From positions 3,083,001 through 3,147,000 of the forward strand of contig NZ_CP124535.1 in NCBI RefSeq assembly GCF_029953595.1: a stretch of DNA of 64,000 nucleotides, in the 5' to 3' direction. Position numbers and translations under genes: made by a program. Below, piece by piece: positions 44,968-54,262 of the stretch. The notes beneath the pieces are model-generated. The model saw only the letters and a program-made list of their open reading frames with translations, ran no database searches and was not told the DNA's origin. Position 1 is the first letter of the stretch. Each line of letters opens with the position of its first letter. This DNA comes from Fuscovulum ytuae. GTDB lineage: Bacteria; Pseudomonadota; Alphaproteobacteria; Rhodobacterales; Rhodobacteraceae.

Positions 44968-46386
44968 GTGACGAGCCCCGATACCGAACCGCAAAGCCTT
45001 TATGCCGCGCGCGAGCCGATCTTTCCGCGCCGGGTGAAGGGGGCCTTTCGGACCCTGAAATGGTGGATCATGGCGGTAACGCTGGGCATCTATTACCTGA
45101 CGCCGTGGATACGCTGGGACCGGGGGCCGAACCTGCCCGATCAGGCGGTGTTGATCGATATGGCGAACCGGCGGTTCTTTTTCTTCATGATCGAGATTTG
45201 GCCGCATGAATTCTATTTCGTTGCGGGGCTGTTGATCATGGCGGGGTTGGGGTTGTTCCTGTTCACCTCTGCCGCCGGGCGAGTGTGGTGCGGCTATGCT
45301 TGCCCGCAGACGGTGTGGACGGACCTTTACATCCTTGTGGAACGCTGGGTCGAAGGGGACCGGAACGCACGTATCCGGCTGCATCGGCAGGGTTGGGATG
45401 GCGAAAAGATCCGCAAACGGGCGATGAAATGGACGCTGTGGTTCCTGATTGGCCTCGCCACGGGCGGGGCGTGGATCTTCTATTTCACGGATGCGCCGAC
45501 GCTGGCGGTCGATCTGGTGACAGGAAATGCCCATCCCATCGCCTATACGACGATGCTGATCCTGACGGCGACGACTTTTGCCTTTGGCGGTTTTGCGCGG
45601 GAGCAGATGTGCATCTATGCCTGCCCCTGGCCGCGGATTCAGGCGGCGATGATGGATGAGGATACGATCACCATCGCCTATCGCGAATGGCGGGGCGAGC
45701 CGCGGGGCAAGCAGGACGTGCCGGGCAATGGCGACTGCATCGACTGCAAGGCCTGCGTGAATGTCTGCCCGATGGGGATCGACATCCGCAACGGCCAGCA
45801 GCTGGCCTGCATCACCTGCGGCCTGTGCATCGATGCCTGCAATGACATGATGGACAAGATCGGCAAACCGCGTGACCTGATCGGCTATCTTGCGCTGACC
45901 GATGAGGTGCGGGAGCGTGAGGGGAAAGAGCCCAAGAGCGTTTGGAAGCATGTGTTCCGGCCCCGGACGGTGCTTTACACGGTGCTGTGGTCGGGTGTTG
46001 GCATCGCGCTGGTGGTGGCGCTGTTCCTGCGGTCGGATATTGATGTGAACGTGACGCCGGTGCGCAACCCGACCTATGTGACCCTGTCGGATGGCACGAT
46101 CCGCAACACCTATGACCTGCGCTTGCGGAACAAGACGGGGAACGATGCGTTCTTTTCCATCGCGATCACCTCGGAAGAGGAATTGAAGGTCCGGTTGGAA
46201 GGCACTGAAGACGCGCTGGTGCGGGTGCCCGCGAACGAGACCTTGCAGCAACGGATCTATGTCGAGGCCGCGCCGGGATCTGAGGCCGCGACCGAGGATC
46301 GAACGGAGTTGCGCATTTGGGTTGCCGATACGGCTGGCCGGGACCGGGTGTTGCATGAGACCATCTTTAACGGGAAGGATGACTGA
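44968..46386 (+). CDS. ccoG: CcoG/RdxB, membrane iron-sulfur protein for cbb3 biogenesis
   Basis: A 472-residue polytopic protein with cysteine motifs CGYACPQTVW and CIYACPWPRIQ, then a two-cluster ferredoxin segment CIDCKACVNVCPMGID / CITCGLCIDACN, and a C-terminal periplasmic Ig-like domain. CcoG is thought to reduce Cu(II) for delivery to the CuB site. The GTG at 44968, preceded by GGGAGAG, is chosen over the ATG at 44899 because the FNR box occupies that ATG. First gene of ccoGHIS. Confidence 0.92.
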   Translation: MTSPDTEPQSLYAAREPIFPRRVKGAFRTLKWWIMAVTLGIYYLTPWIRWDRGPNLPDQAVLIDMANRRFFFFMIEIWPHEFYFVAGLLIMAGLGLFLFTSAAGRVWCGYACPQTVWTDLYILVERWVEGDRNARIRLHRQGWDGEKIRKRAMKWTLWFLIGLATGGAWIFYFTDAPTLAVDLVTGNAHPIAYTTMLILTATTFAFGGFAREQMCIYACPWPRIQAAMMDEDTITIAYREWRGEPRGKQDVPGNGDCIDCKACVNVCPMGIDIRNGQQLACITCGLCIDACNDMMDKIGKPRDLIGYLALTDEVREREGKEPKSVWKHVFRPRTVLYTVLWSGVGIALVVALFLRSDIDVNVTPVRNPTYVTLSDGTIRNTYDLRLRNKTGNDAFFSIAITSEEELKVRLEGTEDALVRVPANETLQQRIYVEAAPGSEAATEDRTELRIWVADTAGRDRVLHETIFNGKDD

Positions 46387-46387
46387 G

Positions 46388-46852
46388 ATGACCGAACTGA
46401 AGGGGCGGCATGTTCTGGCGATCACCTTGGGGTTCTTTGGCATCATCATTGCGGTGAATTTGGTGATGGCGGTGCAGGCGATCCGAACCTTTCCGGGGTT
46501 GGAGGTGGCCAACGGCTATGTGGCAAGCCAGACCTTTGATGCCGACCGCAAGGCACAGCTGGCGCTGGGCTGGACGGCAGTGCCAGAGTATCAAAACGGC
46601 ATGCTGCGGCTTGCGGTGACGGACGCCGAGGGGCTGCCTGCGGTCGTGAAATCCCTTGATGTTCTGGTGGGGCGGACGACCGAGGCGAGCGATGATCAGC
46701 GGCCCGCGCTGACCCGTGTTTCGGGTGTCTGGGAAGCGCCGCTGACGCTGGCGCGAGGCAAGTGGATGCTGCGGATAGAGGCAGAGGCCCCGGATGGGAC
46801 GATGTTTCGGCAGCGGTTGGAACTTTTTGTAACGGATCAAGTGCAGGGATAA
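46388..46852 (+). CDS. ccoH: CcoH, cbb3 oxidase assembly factor
   Basis: A 154-residue protein with an N-terminal membrane anchor (HVLAITLGFFGIIIAVNLVMA) and a periplasmic FixH domain containing RTFPGLEVANGYVASQTFD, the family hallmark. CcoH stabilises cbb3 assembly intermediates. The start at 46388 fits the family; an in-frame ATG nine nt earlier (46379) overlaps the end of ccoG and is the alternative. Four nt precede ccoI. Confidence 0.9.
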   Translation: MTELKGRHVLAITLGFFGIIIAVNLVMAVQAIRTFPGLEVANGYVASQTFDADRKAQLALGWTAVPEYQNGMLRLAVTDAEGLPAVVKSLDVLVGRTTEASDDQRPALTRVSGVWEAPLTLARGKWMLRIEAEAPDGTMFRQRLELFVTDQVQG

Positions 46853-46856
46853 CGCG

Positions 46857-49079
46857 ATGACAATCTCGGCCCCGTTTCCCGTTCAGTCGCGCGAAGAGGA
46901 ACATGTGACGGCTTCGGCCTGTCCTGCCTGCGCGGCGGCCCCCAGTGCGGCGGCCATCGCGGCGGCAGCGGCAGCGGAAAAGGGCGCGCGGTTGATGATT
47001 TCGCTGCCAACGGCGCATTGCGCGGCCTGCATTTCCACGGTGGAGCAGGCGGTGCAAGCGGTGCCGGGCGTGCGCAGCGCGCGGGTGAACCTGACCTTGC
47101 GGCGGCTGTCGGTAGAAGCCGAGACCACGGTCACGGCCGATACCCTGATCGACGTGCTCAAAAGGGTCGGGTATGAGGCGCATGAACTGGACCCCGGGCT
47201 TCTGAGCGCGACGGAAACGGATCGGCAGGGGCGCGATCTTCTGATGCGGCTGGGCGTGGCAGGGTTCAGCATGATGAATGTCATGCTGCTGTCGGTCGCC
47301 GTCTGGTCGGGTGCTGGGGATGCGACGCGCGATCTGTTCCATTGGATTTCGGCGGCCATCGCGCTGCCGACAGTGGTCTTTGCGGGGCAGCCGTTTTTCA
47401 AGAGCGCTTGGGCCAGTTTGCGGGTCGGGCGGTTGGGTATGGATGTGCCGATCAGCCTTGCGCTGATCCTTGCTTCGTCAATCTCACTCTTCGAGACATG
47501 GAACAGTGGACATCATGCCTATTTTGACGCGGCGGTGATGCTGTCCTTCTTTCTGTTGGCGGGGCGCTATCTGGACCATCGCACGCGGGCGGTGGCGCGG
47601 TCGGCGGCTGAGGAATTGGCCGCGCTGGAAGTGCCGCGCGCCACGGTGCTGCGCGATGGCGCAGAGGTCGTCTTGCCCATCGCTGAGGTTGTGGCGGGCG
47701 ATCTGGTGCGCGTGCGCCCCGGTGGGCGGATGCCGGTGGATGGCGTGGTGACAGAGGGGAAGTCGGAACTGGACCGGTCGCTGTTGACGGGGGAAAGCCT
47801 ACCTGTCTTTGCGGGCGAGGGGATGGTGGTTTCGGCGGGGGAGGTGAACCTGACCGGGCCTTTGACCGTGCGGGTGACGGCGGCGGGGCGGGACTCTTCG
47901 CTGCATCGCATGGCTGATTTGGTGGCGGTCGCGGAGAGCGCGAAGACGCGCTATACATCCTTGGCCGAGCGGGCGGCAAAGTGGTATTCGCCGCTGGTGC
48001 ATATCCTGTCTTTCAGCGCCTTTGGGTTCTGGATGTGGAAGACGGGGGGCGATCTGCGCTTTGCGGTCAATATCTCGGCTGCGGTCCTAATCATCACTTG
48101 CCCCTGCGCGCTGGGCCTTGCCGTGCCTGCGGTGGTGACGGCGGCCAGCGGCAAGCTGTTCCGCAAGGGTCTGCTGATCAAGCATGGCACGGCGCTGGAG
48201 CGGTTGGCCGAGGTGGATACGGTCGTCTTTGACAAGACCGGGACCCTGACCATGGGCGCGCCGGAGGTGACCAATCTGGGTGACCATCCCCGCGCGGCGG
48301 TGGAGGTGGCGGTGGCGTTGGCCGCGGCATCGTCGCATCCTTTGGCGCAGGCCTTGGTGGCGGGCGCGCGTGCGGCGGGTATCCATCCGGTGCGGGTGGA
48401 AGACCTGCGCGAGGTGCCGGGCTATGGTGTCGAAGGGGTCTGGAAGGGCCGCCGGGTACGTCTGGGGCGGGCGGAATGGTGCGGTTCCGACCCGGTCGAT
48501 ACGACGGCGACCTATCTTTGTACGGGCGAGGGAGCGGCGCGGGCCTTCACTTTTGCCGACAGTCTGCGCCCCGGCGCGGCAGAGGCGGTGGCGTCCCTGC
48601 GGGGGCAGGGGCTGCGTGTGATGCTGATTTCGGGCGATGCGCAGGGCGCGGTGGCCGATTTGGCGGCGCGGTTGGGGATCACGGACTGGACGGCGGGCGC
48701 GTTGCCTGCCGAGAAGGCCGCGACGGTGATGGGGCTGACGCAGGCAGGGCAGCGCGTTTTGATGGTGGGGGACGGGTTGAACGATACGGCGGCGCTGGCG
48801 GCGGCGCATGTGTCGATTTCGCCCGCCAGTGCCTTGGATGCGGCGCGGGTGGCGTCGGACATCGTTCTGTTGGGGCAGGATATGGCACCGATCGGCGATG
48901 CGCTGCGCATCAGCCGTCAGGCATCGCGCCGGATTGTGGAGAATTTTGCGGTGTCGGCAGGTTATAACGTGATCGCGGTGCCTTTGGCGCTGGTCGGGCT
49001 GGCGACACCTTTGGCGGCGGCGGCGGCAATGTCGCTGTCTTCGATCACCGTTTCGCTGAATGCGCTGCGGTTGAAGTGA
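46857..49079 (+). CDS. ccoI: CcoI, P1B-type copper-exporting ATPase for cbb3
   Basis: A 740-residue P-type ATPase. N-terminal CPAC and heavy-metal domain motif AHCAACISTVEQ, phosphatase loop LTGESLPV, copper-translocating CPC in ITCPCALGLAVP, phosphorylation site VFDKTGTLTMG, SSHPLA, and hinge MVGDGLNDTAALAAAHVS. It supplies copper to CuB of CcoN via the periplasm and is of the slow-turnover CcoI/FixI type, not the detoxifying CopA type. Eleven nt precede ccoS. Confidence 0.95.
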   Translation: MTISAPFPVQSREEEHVTASACPACAAAPSAAAIAAAAAAEKGARLMISLPTAHCAACISTVEQAVQAVPGVRSARVNLTLRRLSVEAETTVTADTLIDVLKRVGYEAHELDPGLLSATETDRQGRDLLMRLGVAGFSMMNVMLLSVAVWSGAGDATRDLFHWISAAIALPTVVFAGQPFFKSAWASLRVGRLGMDVPISLALILASSISLFETWNSGHHAYFDAAVMLSFFLLAGRYLDHRTRAVARSAAEELAALEVPRATVLRDGAEVVLPIAEVVAGDLVRVRPGGRMPVDGVVTEGKSELDRSLLTGESLPVFAGEGMVVSAGEVNLTGPLTVRVTAAGRDSSLHRMADLVAVAESAKTRYTSLAERAAKWYSPLVHILSFSAFGFWMWKTGGDLRFAVNISAAVLIITCPCALGLAVPAVVTAASGKLFRKGLLIKHGTALERLAEVDTVVFDKTGTLTMGAPEVTNLGDHPRAAVEVAVALAAASSHPLAQALVAGARAAGIHPVRVEDLREVPGYGVEGVWKGRRVRLGRAEWCGSDPVDTTATYLCTGEGAARAFTFADSLRPGAAEAVASLRGQGLRVMLISGDAQGAVADLAARLGITDWTAGALPAEKAATVMGLTQAGQRVLMVGDGLNDTAALAAAHVSISPASALDAARVASDIVLLGQDMAPIGDALRISRQASRRIVENFAVSAGYNVIAVPLALVGLATPLAAAAAMSLSSITVSLNALRLK

Positions 49080-49089
49080 GGGGGATGGA

Positions 49090-49248
49090 ATGGCGATCCT
49101 GACATATCTGATCCCGGTGTCGCTTTTCTTGGGCGGTATGGGGCTGGCGGCGTTCTTCTGGGCGATGAAGACAAAGCAGTTCGAAGACCCGGAAGGGGAT
49201 GCGAACCGCATCCTGACAAAGGAATGGGATGATCGGCCCAAGCCGTAG
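49090..49248 (+). CDS. ccoS: CcoS, small cbb3 maturation protein
   Basis: A 52-residue protein with one helix (LTYLIPVSLFLGGMGLAAFF) and the typical cytosolic tail WAMKTKQFEDPEGDANRI. CcoS is required for insertion of the heme and copper cofactors into CcoN. The ATG at 49090 follows a GAGGGGGATGG site, 11 nt after ccoI. Last gene of ccoGHIS. Confidence 0.93.
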   Translation: MAILTYLIPVSLFLGGMGLAAFFWAMKTKQFEDPEGDANRILTKEWDDRPKP

Positions 49249-49256
49249 GGCGTGGC

Positions 49257-49277
49257 CAAGAATCTTGGACGATTTTT
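49257..49277 (+). terminator. Weak terminator candidate after ccoS
   Basis: A short 5-bp stem (CCAAG with CTTGG, loop AAT) followed by ACGATTTTT in the 54-nt convergent gap. The stem is short, so confidence is low. Confidence 0.4.
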
Positions 49278-49302
49278 ACAAGTTTCTTCGCGGAAATTTA
49301 GG

Positions 49303-49977
49303 TCAGGTGACCGTGACCGTTGCAGGGGGCAGATCGCCCACGGTGACGGTGCAGGTTTCGCCCGGCGCAATGGGGCCGACGCCTGCGGGTGTGCCGGTAA
49401 AGATCAGATCGCCCGCGCAGAGGTCGACATAGGTGGACAGATGCGCGATGATTTCGGGTACGGACCAGATCATGTCGGACAGCATGGCGGATTGCGTCAG
49501 GCGGCCATTCACATGGCAGGAGATCGGGGCATCCGCGACAGGCCCTTCCACCAGAGCGCCGAGGATGGCGGAGCGGTCGAAGGCTTTGGCCATGTCCCAC
49601 GGACGGCGGGCGGATTTCGCTTCGGCCTGAAGGTCGCGGCGCGTGAGGTCGTTTCCGGCGGCATGGCCCCAGATCAGGGCGGGCGCTTCCTCGGCCGTGA
49701 TGTCGCGACCACCTGAGGCAAGGGCGACCACCAGCTCTGCCTCATGGTGCAGGTCGGCGGTGCGTGGGGGGTAGGGGATCGTTGCGCCCGACTCCACACA
49801 GGCATCGGCGGGTTTGATGAAGAAGAAGGGCGCCTCGCGCGTGGGGTCGCCGCCCATTTCGCGCGTGTGTTCGGCATAGTTGCGACCCACGCAGAAGATA
49901 CGGCGGACAGGGAAGCGCAGGGCGCTGCCCTTGATTGGCAACGTGACGGGGGCGGGCGTTTCGGGAAGGATCGGCAC
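49303..49977 (-). CDS. Fumarylacetoacetate hydrolase family protein
   Basis: A 224-residue FAH-fold enzyme: RIFCVGRNYAEH near residue 26, the metal ligands in HHEAELVVAL (about residue 78), FTGTPAGVG and the GDLIF segment toward the end. The size and motifs fit fumarylpyruvate / acylpyruvate hydrolases or the oxaloacetate-decarboxylating FAHD1 group. No aromatic-degradation genes are nearby to choose between them. It follows the carboxypeptidase gene by 3 nt, implying a shared transcript. Confidence 0.82.
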   Translation of the reverse strand: MPILPETPAPVTLPIKGSALRFPVRRIFCVGRNYAEHTREMGGDPTREAPFFFIKPADACVESGATIPYPPRTADLHHEAELVVALASGGRDITAEEAPALIWGHAAGNDLTRRDLQAEAKSARRPWDMAKAFDRSAILGALVEGPVADAPISCHVNGRLTQSAMLSDMIWSVPEIIAHLSTYVDLCAGDLIFTGTPAGVGPIAPGETCTVTVGDLPPATVTVT

Positions 49978-49980
49978 GCC

Positions 49981-51657
49981 TTATGGCCCCATCGTGAAGC
50001 ATTGGATGGCACGGGCTTGCAGGCGGCGGCAGGCGAGATCGGCCTGATCCTGCGTGAGGCCCATGAAGGTGGCCTCAAACCCGCCGGAGCGAGGCATGAC
50101 CTTGCGCAGCGATCCGCCAAGGGTAGCGGTTTCTACCAGTTGGGTCCGAAGAAGGGCGCGCTCTGCCTCAAAGCTGCTGCCGAAGCGGCCGACATTCACG
50201 CCCCAATGCCGATCGCCCGACGTGGAGACAGAGATCACCACCTCGGGTTCGGCTTCGGCCGAGGGTGCGGGGGCCACGACTTCGTCATAGATCGGGGCGC
50301 TGCGTTTGGCCGGACGGGGCGAGACGGTAACGCCAGAGGCCGAGACGACTTGGAAAGGGATAATTTCGGCTTGTGGCACGGAGGTTCCCGTCGGTTCCAC
50401 CGCGGGGGTGGAGGGGCGAGCCTGCGGCGTGAGGCTGGGATCGGGTGCTGCCGCGGCGGAGGCGAGTTCGATCGACTCGACATCCAGCGCATCGGTCTGT
50501 TCGGGGGGCGGGCCGTCTTCCTCTGTCCCAAGGGCTGCGGCGAGTGCGCCTTCGATGCTGTCTTGCATGGCATCTACCGCTTCGGCGGCGGCGACGGCTT
50601 TCTCTGGCTGCGCTGTTTCAGCGGGTGCCACCTCGCCCGTTTCGGCGGCGGCGAGTTGCGTGGGCACCGCGCTTCCGGGGCGGGCAAGCGGGCGGGGTGA
50701 GGTGGCGATCTGCATATTGACCCGCACGGTCTTGCCCGCGCCATTTGCCACTTCGGGCAGGTCTGCATCAGCAACGAGCATTTCGTCCCCGCCCTGATAG
50801 CTGGGCGGTGCTGGCGGGTTGACGGGCGCGTTGCGTGGGGCCTTGCCGAAGCCAAGGTCGAGCAGTTTCATCATCTTTGCGTTGCGGTCGGCGGTGGATT
50901 TGCCGCCGAAGACGGTGGCGATCAACCGCTTGCCGCCGCGTTCGGCGGAGGCGGTCAGGTTGAAACCCGCGGCGACGGTGTAGCCTGTCTTGATGCCATC
51001 CGCACCCTTGTAGGCATCAAGGAAACGGCGGTTGGTGTTGTTCACCGTAGCAAGCCCCGCATCGACAGAGCGGCGCGAGAAGAGGTTGTAATATTGCGGG
51101 AAGTCATAAAACAGGTGCCGCCCAAGGATCGTCATATCCATGGCGGATGACAGATGCCCCTGCGCCGTCAGGCCATTGGCATTCTTGAAGGTGGTGTTCC
51201 GCATCCCCAACGCCTTGGCGGTGCGTGTCATGCGGCGGGCGAAATCGGCTTCGTTGCCGCTGATCGCTTCGCCGATGGCGGTGGCGGCATCATTGGCGGA
51301 TTTGATGGCCGCCGCGCGGATCAGGTTGCGGAGCGAGATTTTCTGCCCAGCCCGCAGGCCAAGGCGCGAGGGCGGCTGGGCGGCCGCGTGTTTCGACACG
51401 GTGACCATGGTGTCGAGCGAGATGTTGCCACGCTGGATTTCCTCGAAGGCAATGTAGAGTGTCATCATCTTCGTGAGCGAGGCGGGGTGAAGCCGGGCCT
51501 CGGCGTTTTCGGAGTAGAGCACCTCGCCAGTGCGGGCATCGATCACGATCGCGGCATAGGGCGCGGCGAAACCGGGCGCTGATGCCAGAAGCGACGCCAG
51601 TCCAGCGAACAGCCAGAAAGAGAAGAGCCGGGCCAAATGCCCAAAAAGCGATGCCAC
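49981..51657 (-). CDS. D-alanyl-D-alanine carboxypeptidase with SPOR domain
   Basis: A 558-residue penicillin-binding protein of the DacA/DacF type: signal peptide, then SLTK (catalytic Ser/Lys, about residue 60), SAN and KTGYT motifs. A roughly 200-residue low-complexity Pro/Ala/Glu linker leads to a C-terminal SPOR domain (WGVNVGRFGSSFEAERALL) that binds denuded septal peptidoglycan. It trims pentapeptides at the division site. GTG 51657 is preferred (AAGGA at good spacing, immediate signal peptide) over an upstream TTG at 51684. Confidence 0.88.
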   Translation of the reverse strand: MASLFGHLARLFSFWLFAGLASLLASAPGFAAPYAAIVIDARTGEVLYSENAEARLHPASLTKMMTLYIAFEEIQRGNISLDTMVTVSKHAAAQPPSRLGLRAGQKISLRNLIRAAAIKSANDAATAIGEAISGNEADFARRMTRTAKALGMRNTTFKNANGLTAQGHLSSAMDMTILGRHLFYDFPQYYNLFSRRSVDAGLATVNNTNRRFLDAYKGADGIKTGYTVAAGFNLTASAERGGKRLIATVFGGKSTADRNAKMMKLLDLGFGKAPRNAPVNPPAPPSYQGGDEMLVADADLPEVANGAGKTVRVNMQIATSPRPLARPGSAVPTQLAAAETGEVAPAETAQPEKAVAAAEAVDAMQDSIEGALAAALGTEEDGPPPEQTDALDVESIELASAAAAPDPSLTPQARPSTPAVEPTGTSVPQAEIIPFQVVSASGVTVSPRPAKRSAPIYDEVVAPAPSAEAEPEVVISVSTSGDRHWGVNVGRFGSSFEAERALLRTQLVETATLGGSLRKVMPRSGGFEATFMGLTQDQADLACRRLQARAIQCFTMGP

Positions 51658-51835
51658 GTCGCCGGTTCCTTGTTCCTGCCTCAAATCGCCCCGGTTTTTT
51701 TGTGGGGCTTGTCTGCTTGTGGGCAGAATAGCATAAGGCGCTGAACCGGAAAACCCCTGTTTTTCAATGACTTTCGGGTAGAACTTCGCGGAAAGGATGG
51801 GGTGCGGCCGTTTAACGAATGCTAAGGGTAGTGGA

Positions 51836-52540
51836 TCACTTCATCCGGGACACAAGATCATGCAGGTGGCCCAGATCGGGCAGCGCGGCAAAGCGGGGGT
51901 GGCCTTCGGGCGGGTCTGCCTGTTCGAGCGCCCAAGTCAGCCCATGTGGGACATGCACGCCGAAACCTCCAGCCTCGATCACGGGGATGACATCGGATTT
52001 GAGCGAGTTGCCGACCATCAGAGCACGGTCGGCCCCGTCGCCATGGCGGGCGAAGATCTGGGCGTAAACAGGGGCCGTTTTGTTCGACACGATCTCGACC
52101 CCGTGGAAAAGATCACCAAGACCGGATTGGGCGAGTTTGCGTTCCTGATCCAAGAGGTCGCCCTTGGTGATCAGAAGGACGCGGTGGGTGTTGGCCAGCG
52201 CCTCGACCGCGTCGCGGGCATGGGGGAGGAGTTCGATCGGATGTTCCAGCATCTCGCGCCCGGCGGCCATGAGATCGGCGATGACGCTGGTCGGGACGCG
52301 GCCTTCGGTCACTTCGATGGCGGTTTCGATCATGGAGAGGGTAAAGCCCTTCACGCCAAAGCCGTAATGCCCAAGGTTGCGGCGTTCGGCGGCGAGGAGG
52401 CGGTCATGCAGGTGATCTGGATCGGCATAATCGGCCAGAAGCGCGGTGAAACGATCCTGCGTCAGGCGGAAGAAGGTTTCATTTTGCCAGAGCGTGTCGT
52501 CGGCATCAAAGCCGATGGTGGTGATGCGGGAACGGGGCAT
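51836..52540 (-). CDS. HAD-superfamily hydrolase
   Basis: A 234-residue HAD protein: motif [13 protein letters not shown], where the usual Leu-Asp-Gly is replaced by Ala-Asp-Asp, motif II LLITKGD, a lysine region [12 protein letters not shown] and motif [14 protein letters not shown]. The DADDTLW form marks the YjjG/PyrP-like branch, so a nucleotide or small-molecule phosphatase is likely. ATG 52540 follows GAAGGAGTGCCC; the frame remains open upstream. Divergent from clpS. Confidence 0.8.
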   Translation of the reverse strand: MPRSRITTIGFDADDTLWQNETFFRLTQDRFTALLADYADPDHLHDRLLAAERRNLGHYGFGVKGFTLSMIETAIEVTEGRVPTSVIADLMAAGREMLEHPIELLPHARDAVEALANTHRVLLITKGDLLDQERKLAQSGLGDLFHGVEIVSNKTAPVYAQIFARHGDGADRALMVGNSLKSDVIPVIEAGGFGVHVPHGLTWALEQADPPEGHPRFAALPDLGHLHDLVSRMK

Positions 52541-52723
52541 GGGCACTCCTTCAGCGGGAGTTTTGCCTGCTTGCGCCATGGCGTGCAAGCAGGGGGCGGG
52601 CGGCGCAACGCTGCTCATGCGGTCAAGGGTATAGGGGGGCCTTTTCCGGGCGCAGGATTGGACTATATTCACAGTCTCAGTTCATCGAGCGAATCCCTTT
52701 TGCCCCAGCGGAGCCTGTTACCC

Positions 52724-53065
52724 GTGAGCCTTACGCCCGTCATCCTGTCTGGAAGCCCCGAAGGCCCCGGGAATGATTCGAGCGTTCTGACGAAGACGAA
52801 AGCCAAGACGCAGCGACCGCCGATGTATAAGGTGCTGCTTCTAAACGACGATTACACGCCGATGGAATTCGTGGTGCATGTGCTGGAGCGGTTTTTCGGC
52901 ATGAGCCATGCGCAGGCCTTCGACATTATGCTGACGGTCCATAAGAAGGGGCTGGCGGTGGTCGGGGTGTTTTCCTTCGAAGTGGCGGAGACGAAGGTGG
53001 CGCAAGTGATGGATTTCTCGCGCCGGCATCAGCATCCGCTGCAATGCACGATGGAGAAGGAGTGA
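52724..53065 (+). CDS. clpS: ClpS, N-end rule adaptor of ClpAP
   Basis: A 113-residue ClpS with the conserved core [22 protein letters not shown] (residues about 36-57) and [20 protein letters not shown]. The Asn-Asp pair and the histidine line the pocket that binds N-terminal degrons. The N-terminal extension delivers substrate to ClpA. GTG 52724 gives the family length; no in-frame ATG exists nearby. clpA is not adjacent in this window. Followed by the first hairpin array. Confidence 0.9.
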   Translation: MSLTPVILSGSPEGPGNDSSVLTKTKAKTQRPPMYKVLLLNDDYTPMEFVVHVLERFFGMSHAQAFDIMLTVHKKGLAVVGVFSFEVAETKVAQVMDFSRRHQHPLQCTMEKE

Positions 53066-53090
53066 CGGGGTCATTGCTTCGGTCGGGCGT

Positions 53091-53206
53091 ATTTTGACGT
53101 AGAATTCGCGGCGGAATTTGACGCAAATTCCGGTTTGAACCGCCCGAGGGGCGGTTTTTTCGTTTCCTGCGTCAGGAAACGCAGCGAAATCTGCGCCAGA
53201 TTTCGC
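53091..53206. repeat. Hairpin array I (about 24-nt period, constant loop)
   Basis: Five hairpins with centres near 53098, 53122, 53147, 53171 and 53195. Stems and loops: ATTT/GAAT with TGACGTA (weak); CGGAATT/AATTCCG with TGACGCA (53112-53132); AACCGCCC/GGGCGGTT with GAG (the clpS terminator); CGTTTCC/GGAAACG with TGCGTCA (53161-53181); GCGAAATC/GATTTCGC with TGCGCCA (53184-53206). Stems differ but remain self-complementary. A second array is at 60104-60222. Confidence 0.8.
53138..53160 (+). terminator. Intrinsic terminator after clpS
   Basis: An 8-bp stem AACCGCCC with GGGCGGTT, 3-nt loop, followed by TTTTTT counted with the end of the stem. It lies 72 nt after the clpS stop and forms the third unit of hairpin array I. 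Confidence 0.88.
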
Positions 53207-53265
53207 CTTCTTGGCTTTCCAGTCCTTGGCCCCTAGGGTGCGCGGCGTTCAGCGGGGGATGCGTG

Positions 53266-54252
53266 ATGCGGTCGGCACGGTTGGAGATGGCACTGGAGGC
53301 GGGGCTTTGGCCTCTTCCTGCCGAGGGGCGGATCGCGGTGATCCGGCCGCGTATCGGGGATGACCTGTCCGCCCTGCCGAAGGACCGGGTCGAGGTGGTG
53401 ACAGGTTTCAAGCCGGATGCAGACTGGTTTGCCGCGCGGGGATATAGTGTCGCGACGCGCTTGGTTGGGCCCTATGCGGCGGCGGTGGTCTGTTTGCCCC
53501 GTGCGCGGGCGCAGGGGCAGGCCCTGATCGCTGCGGCCGCCGAGGTGGTGGTGCCGGATGGACCCATCGCCGTGGACGGGCAAAAGACCGACGGCATCGA
53601 CTCGCTTCTAAAGGACTTGCGCGGGCGGGTTGCGCTGTCGGAGGCGCTGTCCAAGGCGCATGGCAAGATCGCGGTTTTTGCCGCTGGGCCGGGGCTGGCG
53701 GATTGGGCGGCGCAGCCTGCTGAGGTGGACGGCTTCCGCACCGTGCCAGGCGTGTTCAGCGCGGATGGGGTTGACCGGGGTTCGGCCTTGCTGGCCGCTG
53801 CCCTGCCTGCCGAGATGAAGGGCAAGGTGGCCGATCTGGGGGCAGGCTGGGGTTATCTGGCGCGGGCCGTGCTGGCGCGGACGGGCGTTAAGGAATGCCA
53901 TCTGGTGGAGGCCGAGGCCGAGGCGCTGGATTGTGCGCGGGTGAATGTGGTGGATGACCGTGCGGTGTTTTACTGGGCGGATGCAACGACGGTGCGGCTG
54001 CCGAAACTGATGGAACATGTGGTGATGAACCCGCCCTTCCATGCCGGGCGGGATGCCGATCCGGCGCTGGGGGTGGCTTTCATCGGCGCTGCGGCGCGCG
54101 CCTTGGCGCCTGATGGGGTGCTGTGGCTGGTCGCCAATCGCCACCTGCCTTATGATCGGGTGTTGAAAGGCCTGTTCCGCGAGGTGCAGGAGATCGGCGG
54201 CGATGCCGCCTTCCGGGTGACTCGGGCGGCCTATCCGCTGCGGACCCGATAA
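53266..54252 (+). CDS. RsmC-like 16S rRNA guanine-N2 methyltransferase
   Basis: A 328-residue protein with two MTS-type domains. The N-terminal half is a degenerate methyltransferase fold. The C-terminal half has the SAM motif VADLGAGWGYLARAVL (about residue 189) and the catalytic NPPFH in VVMNPPFHAGR. This is the layout of RsmC/RlmG, which make m2G in ribosomal RNA. ATG 53266 follows GGGGGATGCGTG. The SDR gene starts 10 nt downstream, so the two are co-transcribed. Confidence 0.85.
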   Translation: MRSARLEMALEAGLWPLPAEGRIAVIRPRIGDDLSALPKDRVEVVTGFKPDADWFAARGYSVATRLVGPYAAAVVCLPRARAQGQALIAAAAEVVVPDGPIAVDGQKTDGIDSLLKDLRGRVALSEALSKAHGKIAVFAAGPGLADWAAQPAEVDGFRTVPGVFSADGVDRGSALLAAALPAEMKGKVADLGAGWGYLARAVLARTGVKECHLVEAEAEALDCARVNVVDDRAVFYWADATTVRLPKLMEHVVMNPPFHAGRDADPALGVAFIGAAARALAPDGVLWLVANRHLPYDRVLKGLFREVQEIGGDAAFRVTRAAYPLRTR

Positions 54253-54262
54253 GGGGAACGGG

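Noticed and set aside
53091..53206. Possible CRISPR-like array because of 24-nt periodicity
   Set aside because: Units are individual palindromes with different stems. There are no identical direct repeats separated by unique spacers and no cas genes.
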